64,000 bases of DNA from Limnomonas spitsbergensis (taxonomy: Eukaryota > Chlorophyta > Chlorophyceae > Chlamydomonadales), in assembly GCA_037349105.1 (NCBI GenBank), contig JAYJMM010000039.1, forward strand, positions 1,984,001 to 2,048,000. Reading direction: 5' to 3'. Each line of letters starts with the position of its first letter. The stretch's first letter is position 1. A model generated the notes under the pieces. That model was not told the origin of the DNA. It saw only the letters and a program-made list of their open reading frames with translations, and searched no databases. The translations under genes were made by a program, and so were the position numbers. Positions 1-11,400 of this stretch are shown in pieces.

Positions 1-60
1 GGCAAACATCAACAACAACAACAAAAAATGACCAAAAGAGAAGGCCGGTGATGTGGTATT

Positions 61-919
61 GTGGTGTGGGCCACCGATCACCCCAGGCCGCGGCATTGCC
101 TCAAGAGCAAGATGCAGTCCAGCTTCCTCCAACATCTGCGCCATGCTGCAGGGCTACCTCCGTCCGCTGCCAGTTGGGGGGTCGTGAGGGAGCTGCAGAT
201 CCAGCCGTTACAGCTAAGTTGGTGGCAGCATGTGCTTCGCTTCTACAACGCCGCATTCGCACCAGCAGCACAGCAAGACAGCCCACTCATGGCTGCAGCC
301 ATGGCAGCCCACATGGAGCTCGCTGTCAGACAGGGCACCGGAGGGCGCAATTGATGCAGGGAATTGCTAGATGCTTTGGAGGAGCTGGAGCTGGGATCAG
401 CCGTCCCCAAACTGCGTCAGACAGGACTGACCTACAGCCGTTACCTGTCCCAGAGGTGCTGGCGCTAGTTGATGCAGCATACGAGCGGGCGCAGCTGGAT
501 GCAGCTGGCAGAGGGGACCCCAGAGGTCCTGCCACTGAACACCGGTCTACGGCGGCCTACCATACCTGGTTTCAGTTACGGCGGGCGCCAGGGGCCGCAC
601 TAGTCGAAGGGAGTGTGCTTGCGTGCGCACGAACTTAAGGCTGCGGCTCGGCGCCGTCAGCACAGCTGACACACGAGGACGGCGCAGCGGTCAGCAGCGT
701 GACGGACGGTGCTGCCATCGGTGTTGGGCAAGGGGAGATGGCGAGCATGTGGAGGATGCGCTGCATGTCTGCTTCCAGTGCCCTAGCGTGAAGGAGAGGC
801 ATAGGGAGAGAGGTTGGACAGGCCCCCCGGAAGGTGCCACAGACTTTCAACAGTTGTACCAGGGCAGGCTTGGATGGGAGGTTCTAAATTTTGTTGAGGA
901 CGTCGTTCGCTTTGTTTAG
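61..919 (+). pseudogene. Degenerate 3' end of a LINE (non-LTR retrotransposon) polyprotein
   Basis: The three plus frames together read like the region after the reverse transcriptase in algal LINEs. One frame (61-354) has a segment with PLQLSWWQHVLRFYNAAF. A second (to about 638) has AAYHTWFQL. A third (623-919) has RTNLRLRLGAV followed by a CCHC-type knuckle, CCHRCWARGDGEHVEDALHV and then CFQCP. That order (WW..VLRFYN, YH.WF, R.RLGA, C-x2-C...H...C) is the usual C-terminal order of chlorophyte LINE ORF2. Reading it needs at least two frame changes, and no reverse transcriptase core lies inside the window, so this is a broken, 5'-truncated copy. The last frame stops at 917-919. The family assignment comes from motif memory, not from a search. 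Confidence 0.72.
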
Positions 920-1660
920 GCCTAGTTTTGTTTTTATTTGCCCTCTTGGGGAATAGGCTTGAGAGGGGCAAGGTTTACTTTGGGCTGCCTTTTCCTTTGG
1001 GGGGGGTAGTTCTTTCCTTTGTTTTCTTCTCCTTCTTTCCCTCTTAACTTATGTTTCTTTTCTTCCAACGAGACAGTTGGGCGCCCACGCGGCCGAGCCT
1101 TGTTGAGCAGGGCCCAGAGGTGTAATGTCATTGACCTGTGAGCACTCAAGAGCGGGGATGGGCATGTCTTCCGAACGGTGCTAGAGACGGTGTTTTCCAG
1201 CCGTTTCTTTTGTCCCTTCACTGCCCCCCCACTTCCCCCCCTTTCTATTGTCCTGCCCCCTTCTGTGTTTCTTTCTAACTTTCCTTCCGACTCTTTAGTT
1301 AGGCACCCACGCGGCCGAGCCTTATTTGGCCCAGATGTGTAACGTAATTGACCTGTGAGCACTCCTCCTGGCATAAGCTAGGGAATCACATCATTGATTT
1401 CTTGATTTGTAAGCATCTTTGGCTCAAGAAAAAAACGCCAGGCTTATTCTGGCAGGTGGTTGGTGACTACACAACACAACAAGTCCCCCCGGCCCAGACT
1501 GCCGGGTCCCATGTTCCTGCCCCCTTGCATAGGAGGATGGCATGGCTGCACCATGGCCCAGGCTGTGCACGGTAGCTGGAACTGAGCCTTGTCATTCCCT
1601 ACCAGCCCCAAGCGGCCGAGCGCTCAGCAGGGCCCAGCGGGTATGCACCATTATAAACAT
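920..1660 (+). repeat. LINE 3' tail with tandem copies of dispersed repeat family A
   Basis: Directly after the LINE stop lies a T/C-rich stretch and then a block containing CACGCGGCCGAGCC and GTAATGTCATTGACC. Copies sit at about 1072-1148 and 1296-1365, with a diverged copy at 1606-1655 (GCGGCCGAGCGCTCAGCAGG). Related copies recur at 14735-14795 and 17203-17260 on the plus strand and at about 16446-16482, 16545-16620 and 16676-16725 on the minus strand. Several are preceded by the same pyrimidine-rich tract, so they are probably truncated 3' ends of one LINE, or a SINE that uses the same tail. Confidence 0.6.
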
Positions 1661-2484
1661 CACAACAAGTCAACAGCCAACTCGAAAACGCCAAGCTGCC
1701 ACATGAAAGCACTCCTGAAAGGCAGGAACGTACCGCAAAGGTTGCGAATCAGCACACCAGCACTTGCTGTAGTGCCACGATCTCAAGGCAATCAACCCCA
1801 CACAACAACGATCTTGGGAAAACATAACTTTCAACAGCTCTGAATGACCTTCCCACGGAAGACCACTTAATGGGCGCCTGCATTCGGCGGAAGTCCATGG
1901 TGGTCCCACCCTCCACACCACCTGGCTATATAACCTGGTTCTGGACACAGATATGGGATCCGTCTACTTCTCGGTTTTGACGGCAGTGACCTTCAGTGGC
2001 TTGGAAACTCGGCCAGAGGCATCGGGTTCGGCCTGGTGCAATGTAAGGGGAACAGGTTCTGGCTGTCAGGACAAAACGTAGAATGCTGCCAGTCTGCTAC
2101 ACTGCTCTCGCTTCCACACTTTCCTTAACTGCTTTTTCCCAACTGTTTTTTCTGAGCATGCACACATCTGCCCTGGAGGAGCTTGTATTTGAGCTGAAGG
2201 AATACAACGCTACAAATCGAAGCAGCAGATGCTTCTGGCTTACTCGCAAAAAAGACTCCTTCAATTCTATCTACTATCGAAGGGAAAAAAATCGATGACA
2301 AATAAAAGACGCCAACAATTCTATCAGGCACTGCTGCCATCTTTTACTTTGCAATTAGAGCAACGGACGACTTTCATGGGGCCGGGGCGGCAGCCAGCCA
2401 CGATCGGGCTGACAGGTAACACACCATAATCGGCTGTTGGTAGATTGATGGCAGCGGTGCCGGATAGAATTGTCAGCGTCTTTT

Positions 2485-5400
2485 CTATTTACAACTGATT
2501 CCTCGGCTTATTACAGCCCGACAGCCCAAGCACCAGGGCATGCTGCCAAGGCCATAGGCTGCTTTTGTAGACAAATCGTACTTGAGACGCACTTGCATAA
2601 CAAGCTGCAACGCTGGAGGGCACCCTCTCACCTTGGGATTCAACCTGGCGATTTCAGCCGACAACGCCGTTGCAAAGGCGACCCACGCCTGGTCAATGGT
2701 GGCAACATAAGGCCATGTCACACTTGAGCAGTAAAACATCACAGACGCTCATACAAGGGTATGATTAGAACGGTGGGGCCCCCTGGGCCCTGCTGAATGG
2801 TGGTAACATCAGGCTTGGTTAATGACTTCTTGTCGCTTGTTTCCCCCCAGTTCACTCTGTCTGGCCCTTTCGCAAAAGGCTGTGGCCGGTTGCGTCAACT
2901 TTGTAACAACAACACAAGGCCATGTCACACTTGACAAGTAGAACATCACAGACATTTGTACAAGGGATCGCAGGAAGCAGTTGCTGATGTGTAACCAGTA
3001 CATAAGTGTGGTCAAGGTGTGAACATGGGTGTGTAACCAGTACAGACGTGTGAGCACGGGTGTTCATGGATTAACAGAAGTGTGTCACCAAAATACAAGT
3101 GTGTGCAAGTGTTCATACATTTCTGAGAGGCCCCAGCTCTATACCGCAGCCCTGATGCCTCAGTCCTCCTCCCCCTGTACCGCGCCGCCCTATGCCTCAG
3201 CCCTCCCCCCCCCATGCCCCCATACCCTATGCCCCAGCCCTCCGCCCCCTACCACCCTCCCGATTGTCTCAGCCACCCCCTTCCTGCCCCTTCCCCTCTT
3301 TACCTCAGCCCTCCTCCCCCTGTCCACTCCTCCCTATGCCTCAGCCCTACCTCCCCCCTACACCTCAGCACCCTCCCCCTGACATTTCCCTACCACGCCT
3401 CAGACCCCACTCCCCTGCCCCACTCAGCCTTATCTGCCTTAGCCCTCCCCCCCCTGCCCCCGTCACTTCCCCAGCCACCCCTGAGCCCCTCGAATCCGCC
3501 TGCATTCACTAGGCTCTCGCCCCTCCCCCTCCTCTCTGAACCCTGAGTCACCCACCAGGTGGGGTTGAATGAGAGGCAGCACCTTGCAGTACATTGGGCG
3601 CTTCAGCAACATTGCTCATGACGCGGCCTTATCGGCTGCCTGATCTAATGCACCTTAACTAGTTAGCCCCCCCCCCCCTTCCACGAACCCCTCAACCCTC
3701 CATCCTGCGAACCCACCAGGTACGTCATCCTGCAGGGCAGCACCTTGCAGTACATTGGGCGCTTCGGGCAGCAACATTGTTCATGACGCGGCCTTATCAG
3801 CTGCCTGAACTAATGCACCTTAACTAGTTAGCCCCCCCCGCCCCCTTCCGCGCACCCTTCAACCCTCCATCCTGCAAAATCCCACCAGGTACGGCATCAA
3901 GAAGGGCAGCGCCTTAAACGGCCCCGCGGCAATGTTCGTGCCTAGTTTATACCGTAAACCCTTAACCCTAAGCACTGCTCCTGCCTGGGCCTTGTCCAGC
4001 AGCCCCATGCCCCTACCTTCGCAATTCAGCTCCCCCCTTCGCCCCTTTCCCCCTTATACCCACCCCTCCCAACCTCATTCCTGCAGACCCACCAGGTATA
4101 GGTACCCTATTTTATTTATAAATACAACAGAGGGTGCCTCTTGTTCCAAAGTGACTAGGTATGGCATCAGGAGGGGCAGAATGCTGGATGTCCCCACAAT
4201 ATTGCTTATGCCTCAGCCTGATCCAGCAGCCCCATGCCTGAACCTCTGCACCTTAGCTTCACCCCCCCCCCCCCTTCTAGGCTCCTACCACCCTCCTCCC
4301 TTCATTCTCCACTCTGCACAACCCACCAGGTATGGCATCATGAGGGGCAGAGCCTTGAGCGCTCCTGCAGCATTGCTCATGCCTCTGGACTTATTCAGCA
4401 GTCCCATGCCTGAACCTCTCCACATGAGCTTCACTTCTCCTGACCTCCACCCCTTCTTCAGTTCTAGGCACCCTTCCACCGTCTACCCGCCACCCGCCAC
4501 CCCGCAAAACCCACCAGGTATGGCATCATGAGAGGAAGAATCTTGGACGCTCCCGCCGCGTTGCTCATGCTGATGGTGGCTGCGGTTCCAAAACCGAGGA
4601 TACCTGATCATGAGGAGGCATGGGGGATGAGGTTTAGGGGGTGGGGGATGGGGCTCCTTGTAATGTTTCATTTTTTGTGTCTCAGCTACAATCCAGCTTC
4701 ACTCCAGCCTCTGGCCGGAGACCCCGTTTGTCGCCAGCCAGGTTTACTTTGACCACCACTCATGAGCCGGTCCTGGTCCGGACCCAACTGGGTCTTTGGG
4801 GGCTGCGGGGCGGCCAGCAAAAGGTGGCCTTGTAGCCAAAAAACGAAACACTGGCTCCTTGAGCTGGAGATGCCTCAATGGGGAAGGCCACGGTCGCAAT
4901 AAGGGGACGCAAGGGTGGCAGGCTTCCAACTGAGCAGGCTGGAAACCTGCTGCCTGGTGGTAGGCATGAGGGTGCATGGGACTTAAGCATCCAGTGGAGG
5001 ATCTCGTCCTAGCATTCCTGAAATTAAAATCAATAAGTAAGCTGTGTGGTCCACCCATAATCAGCTTACAAAGGGGGCCGCTAGAAGGAACATGATGAGC
5101 AAGCGAGCATGACAAAAATCAGGGGGGCGTCTGTCATGGCACCAACCCTAAAACCTTACCCTACACCCTAAACCCAGGCCAGACACACACGTTACCTGCC
5201 GCACCAAAAAGAGGACACGTACAACCTGTGTTCACTGTCTACAGGAGCACCATGCCAGCAACCCTGGCTACCAATCAGGGCGCATAATTAAGTGCCAGGT
5301 AGCGTAGCTGCTTATAAGGGCAGCAGATCAAATGCCAGGTATCCTAGTGTCAGATACCCTAGTCTCAGATACCCTAGTCTCAGATACCCTAGTCTCAGAT

Positions 5401-8400
5401 ACCCTAGTCTCAGATACCCTAGTCTCGGATACCCTAGTCTCAGATACCCTAGTCTCAGATACCCTAGTCTCAGATACCCTAGTCTCAGATACCCTAGTCT
5501 CAGATACCCTAGTCTCAGATACCCTAGTCTCAGATACCCTAGTCTCAGATACCCTAGTCTCAGATACCCTAGTCTCAGATACCCTAGTCTCAGATACCCT
5601 AGTCTCAGATACCCTAGTCTCAGACAACCTAGTCTCAGATACCCTAATCTCAGATACCCTAGTCTCAGACACCCTAGTCTCAGACACCCTAGTCTCAGAC
5701 ACCCTAGTCTCAGACACCCTAGTCTCAGACACCCTAGTCTCAGACACCCTAGTCTCAGACACCCTAGTCTCAGATACCCTAGTCTCAGATACCCTAGTCT
5801 CAGATACCCTAGTCTCAGATACCCTAATCTCAGATACCCTAGTCTCAGACACCCTAGTCTCAGATACCCTAGTCTCAGATACCCTAGTCTCAGATACCCT
5901 AGTCTCAGATACCCTAGTCTCAGATACCCTAGTCTCAGATACCCTAGTCTCAGATACCTTAATCTCAGATACCCTAGTCTCAGATACCCTAGTCTCAGAT
6001 ACCCTAGTCTCAGATACCCTAGTCTCAGATACCCTAGTCTCAGATACCCTAGTCTCAGATACCCTAGTCTCAGATACCCTAGTCTCAGATACCCTAGTCT
6101 CAGATACCCTAGTCTCAGATACCCTAATCTCAGATACCCTAGTCTCAGATACCCTAGTCTCAGACACCCTAGTCTCAGATACCCTAGTCTCAGATACCCT
6201 AGTCTCAGATACCCTAGTCTCAGATACCCTAGTCTCAGATACCCTAGTCTCAGATACCCTAGTCTCAGATACCCTAATCTCAGATACCCTAGTCTCAGAT
6301 ACCCTAGTCTCAGATACCCTAGTCTCAGATACCCTAGTCTCAGATACCCTAGTCTCAGATACCCTAGTCTCAGATACCCTAGTCTCAGATACCCTAGTCT
6401 CAGATACCCTAGTCTCAGATACCCTAGTCTCAGATATCTTAGTCTCAGATACTCTAGTCTCAGATACTCTAGTCTCAGATACCCTAGTCATAGATACCCT
6501 AGTCTCAGATACCCTAGCCTCAGATACCCTAGTCTCAGATACCCTAGTCTCAGATACCCTAGTCTCAGATACCCTAGTCTCAGATACCCTAGTCTCAGAT
6601 ACCCTAGTCTCAGATACCCTAATCTCAGATACCCTAGTCTCAGATACCCTAGTCTCAGATACCCTAGTCTCAGATACCCTAGTCAGTAAGTACCAATCAG
6701 GGCACACAGTCAAATATCAGACACCGTAGCTACCAAGCAGGGCACCAGATGAGCCTTCAAGTTAATAAGCAGGGTAACAGATGATCCATTGGGCTAACAA
6801 GCAGGGCAACAGATGAGCCATTCAGCTAACAAGCAGAGCAACAGGTGGGCCATTTATCTACCTGCCGCATCCACGGTAGCCGCGACGGGTCGATGTAGTT
6901 TGAAAAATATCGGAGTCCATGCGAGGTTCAGGAGCAGCTGCAGAACGGGAAAGACAAATGGGGGTGGGCAGTGCAAGAAAACAGGCATAAGGACATGATG
7001 TGCAAACACAGTGTACTATAACCAACAAGCAGGAATCCTCCGTGAATGGAGGAAGTGTGTTGTAAGTGTGGAAACTGACAAGTTAACGAGGAGGAAAAGA
7101 GTTTTTTTGTGGCAGGGGTGTGGAGGTTTGGAGCAAGTGTGGGTCAGGAGTTTGAAGTAATGGAGCACATGTGTGGCAGGGGTGTGGAGTTATGGAGCAT
7201 ATGTGTGGCGGGGTGTGAAAGTATAGAGCACATGTGTGGTAGGGGTACGGAGGGTACGGAGTGCCCACCTGTATGCCATAAAGTGATAGGGGCAGCTTGA
7301 CCCTGACAGCCTATAATGGATGAATGGCAATTTAGGGTTAAGGGTACTGGGCATGGATCTGGAGTCTAAAGTATAGATAGGGAAGGTTTCGTGGATTTGA
7401 GGTTATAGCGGTCCGGACTTAACTTTGCACTTTTGGGGTTTTGGACTGGAAATAAAAAACATACCATATTCACATACATATGCGAAGTCAACATAACATA
7501 AGCGTGAGGGAGATCCCTGTTGATGCCCATCTCCTGCGCTTTTGTGCAGCATATCGATACTGACCATCGGTCCAGGCGATATCGTCTAGACACAGCGAGG
7601 GGGTGCATCGAATGGGGGTAAACCTCAATCTGAAGGCGATCGTGCTTATGATTAAGTTGTGTGGACTGGGTATGTTCTGAATTTTCGATCGGACACCTGG
7701 AGTGCAATCACAAGTCCAAACCGCTATACGGGTTTAGGGTCCAGGATTGATAGTTCGAGGTTTAAGTCTCAAATTCAGGGGTCCAGTGTTTAGGGTCCAG
7801 GGTTGAGGGCATGATATTTAAGGTTCAGGGTTTTCGAAACACCACGCCATGAAGATATTGGGGTGCAAGATTCGATGTAATACCAAGTTCTCAGCCTGCC
7901 TGCAAATCCTGCCTGCAAATCCTGCCTGCAAATCCTGCCTGCCTGCAAATCCTGCCTGCCTGCAAATCCTGCCTGCAAATCCTGCCTGCCTGCAAATCCT
8001 GCCTGCAAATCCTGCCTGCAAATCCTGCCTGTAAATCCTGCCTGCACATCCTGCCTGCACATCCTGCCTGCACATCCTGCCTGCACATCCTGCCTGCACA
8101 TCCTGCCTGCACATCCTGCCTGCAAATCCTGCCTGCAAATCCTGCCTGCAAATCCTGCCTGCAAATCCTGCCTGCAAATCCTGCCTGCGAATCCTGCCTG
8201 CGAATCCTGCCTGCAAATCCTGCCTGCAAATCCTGCCTGCAAATCCTGCCTGCAAATCCTGCCTGCGAATCCTGCCTGCGAATCCTGCCTGCAAATCCTG
8301 CCTGCGAATCCTGCCTGCAAATCCTGCCTGCAAATCCTGCCTGCAAATCCTGCCTGCGAATCCTGCCTGCAAATCCTGCCTGCAAATCCTGCCTGCAAAT

Positions 8401-11400
8401 CCTGCCTGCGAATCCTGCCTGCAAATCCTGCCTGCAAATCCTGCCTGCAAATCCTGCCTGCAAATCCTGCCTGCAAATCCTGCCTGCAAATCCTGCCTGC
8501 GAATCCTGCCTGCAAATCCTGCCTGCAAATCCTGCCTGCAAATCCTGCCTGGGAATCCTGCCTGCAAATCCTGCCTGCGAATCCTGCCTGCAAATCCTGC
8601 CTGCAAATCCTGCCTGCAAATCCTGCCTGCCTGCAAATCCTGCCTGCCTGCAAATCCTGCCTGCCTGCAAATCCTGCCTGCAAATCCTGCCTGCGAATCC
8701 TGCCTGCGAATCCTGCCTGCAAATCCTGCCTGCGAATCCTGCCTGCAAATACTGCCTGCAAATCCTGCCTGCAAATCCTGCCTGCAAATCCTGCCTGCCT
8801 GCAAATCCTGCCTGCCTGCAAATCCTGCCTGCCTGCGAATCCTGCCTGCAAATCCTGCCTGCGAATCCTGCCTGCAAATCCTGCCTGCAAATCCTGCCTG
8901 CAAATCCTGCCTGCGAATCCTGCCTGCGAATCCTGCCTGCGAATCCTGCCTGCAAATCCTGCCTGCAAATCCTGCCTGCGAATCCTGCCTGCAAATCCTG
9001 CCTGCAAATCCTGCCTGCGAATCCTGCCTGCAAATCCTGCCTGCAAATCCTGCCTGCAAATCCTGCCTGCAAATCCTGCCTGCAAATCCTGCCTGCAAAT
9101 CCTGCCTGCAAATCTAAGAGAGCATGCATCGTTTCTCCTTTCAGGAATCCAGTTCCTCTTATTAGCGGTTTCCAATCCCTCTTGCCCAGATTTAATTGAG
9201 CAGTGCATTCGTAGCAGGCACCATGACAACCTGAGGGCGATCTGGTGGTCGATGAACTCTTAACTGATTGGGACAAAACCATCACAGGCATGCAGCAGGT
9301 AACCCAAGCAGCATATCCTGCTGCAGCTGGTACCCCCGGCTGTAGCACTGGTGTCTGTCTCGGTTTTTGTTCTCTGTTTTTCTCCCAGTTCGCTCTACCT
9401 GGCCCTTTTGAAAAAGTCTGTGGGTGGCTGCGTCAACTTTATGACAACAAAAACTGTGTGCAGCTGCTACCCCCGGCCATAGGACTGTGTGTGCAGCGGA
9501 AGTGTAGTGCTGAAGTAGTGCATCGTGGCTGATCTGCGCTAATAACCTCATTGGTTACTAAATAATTACCAGCAGAGATACGGCTGAACAGGGGTGGCTT
9601 CATTCCTTAATCCCCACCTTATACATGACTGTTACTTCTACATCGCTATTACCATTCCTTTTTTTAATGATTTATTTATTTACCGTGATCAATTGGGAAA
9701 TAATGATTTAGCAATTAAATTTAGACTTGCATCCACGACACGTACCTGTATGCCGTACAGCGACAAGGGCACCGCGACCTTCATGGTGGCCCTCTCCTTC
9801 CAGACCAGCCACGAAGCCACGCCTTGCGCGCTGTGGGGAGAAGCAGGGTTCAGGGTCTGGAGTGTTATTGATGCAAATTATGCACGATTTCATGCAAAAT
9901 TATGTTATACTTATGATTTTTCATGCAAGTTATGCTATTATTATGTCATTTTCGCACGGCTTGATGCCCATTATGAAAGGCATGTTGTGGAGAGAAGCAG
10001 GTGCTCAGGGTTCAGATTATACATCATAATGTGAAGTATGTAAGACATGCTGTGGGGAGCAGCGCGTGTTCAGGGGTCAGGTTCCACAAAGTATGTAAGA
10101 CATGCTGTGGGGAGCAGCAGGTGTTCAGGGTTCAGGTTCCAGGCCTTATTGCAAAGTATGCGAGATATGTTGAGGCGAGCAGCAGGTATCTAGGGTTCAA
10201 TTCCAGGGTTTGGAATGACACCCTTAATGCCCACTGCTACTCGCGTCATATCTTGCGTGCTTTGCGCCAGGCACTGTAACCACATAATTGCTCGCTACAG
10301 ACGTGTAAGGCATGAAGGGGGAAGCATGTAGTGTTCAAGGCTAGGCTTCATGCCATAGGATGAGATGCATGCTTGTCTATCTATGGGTTTGGCTGCGTGC
10401 TAGCCTATGGGATGGACTGCATACAAGGCCATGGACTAGGCCGCATGCTAGCCTGTGGGTTTGGCTGCATGCTAGCCTATGCGTTTGGCTGCATGCTAGC
10501 CTATGGGCTGGACTGCATGCTAGGCCATGGACTAGGCTGCATGCTAGCCTATGGTTTTGGCTGCATGCTAGCCTATGGGTTTGGCAGCATGCTAGCCTAT
10601 GGGATGGACTGCATGCTAGGCCATGGACTAGGCTGCATGCTAGCCTATGGTTTTGGCTGCATGCTAGCCTATGGGTTTGGCAGCATGCTAGCCTATGGGA
10701 TGGACTGCATGCTAGGCCATGGACTAGGCTGCATGCTAGCCGATGGGTTTGGCTGCATGCTAGCCTACGGGCTGGACTGCATGCTAGGCCATGGGTTCAG
10801 CTTCATGCCATGCGAAGGGATGGTCTGCATGTTGGTAAACATAACATCTTCAGGGCTTTATTCAAATCATGAGGCAAGCTTTGGGTAAATGCAGGATTTC
10901 GGGTGCAGGTGTCAGGGTGCATGTTCCAGGGCTTGGTGTAAAGCATGGGGCAAGCTTTGGGTAAAGGCAGGGTTTAGGGCCCTGAAACCTGCTTCGGGTA
11001 AAACCAGGTTTCAAGGCTCGAGACCAAACCAGGTTTTCAAGCCCTGAAACCTGCTTCGGGTAGACGCTGGTTCCAGGGCTTCATGCGGCTGGTCAAGACA
11101 AGCTGCTTATCGCATTATGCGGGTCTCGCCCAAATGAAATCACATCCCCAGGCCTTTCTGGACTTACACGTACAGGACTGCCCAAGCAGGTCCAAACGCC
11201 CAATTCTGCAAACAAGGAGGGGAGGGGGTAGCCGTCAGAAATGCAGGAACGTTTGCATACCGTAGATTTGATTTGCACCACGAGCACCAAACAAAAAAAT
11301 GAAGGCTGCCCTCAGGGCAACCTGTCCACAAACTTCCTTAATTTTCCAACTAAAACCTGGCGTCAGCAATCAGTAAGTAGTAAATTCATGGATCCTTCAA

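Noticed and set aside
3029..4531. Pro-rich plus-strand proteins, including a 199-residue frame with RYGIMRGRALSAPAALLM
   Set aside because: The repeated motif is the antisense of TspO exon 5 (LMMPYL), whose phase and homology are much stronger.
5292..6729. Three 460-residue open frames (RYPSL, VSDTL, VSETR repeats)
   Set aside because: They are translations of a 15-bp satellite inside a TspO intron; no unrepeated coding sequence, start context or splice support.
7790..9348. Three overlapping minus-strand open frames of more than 425 residues
   Set aside because: Stop-free 13-bp satellite; all frames give the same cycle, so open length carries no evidence.
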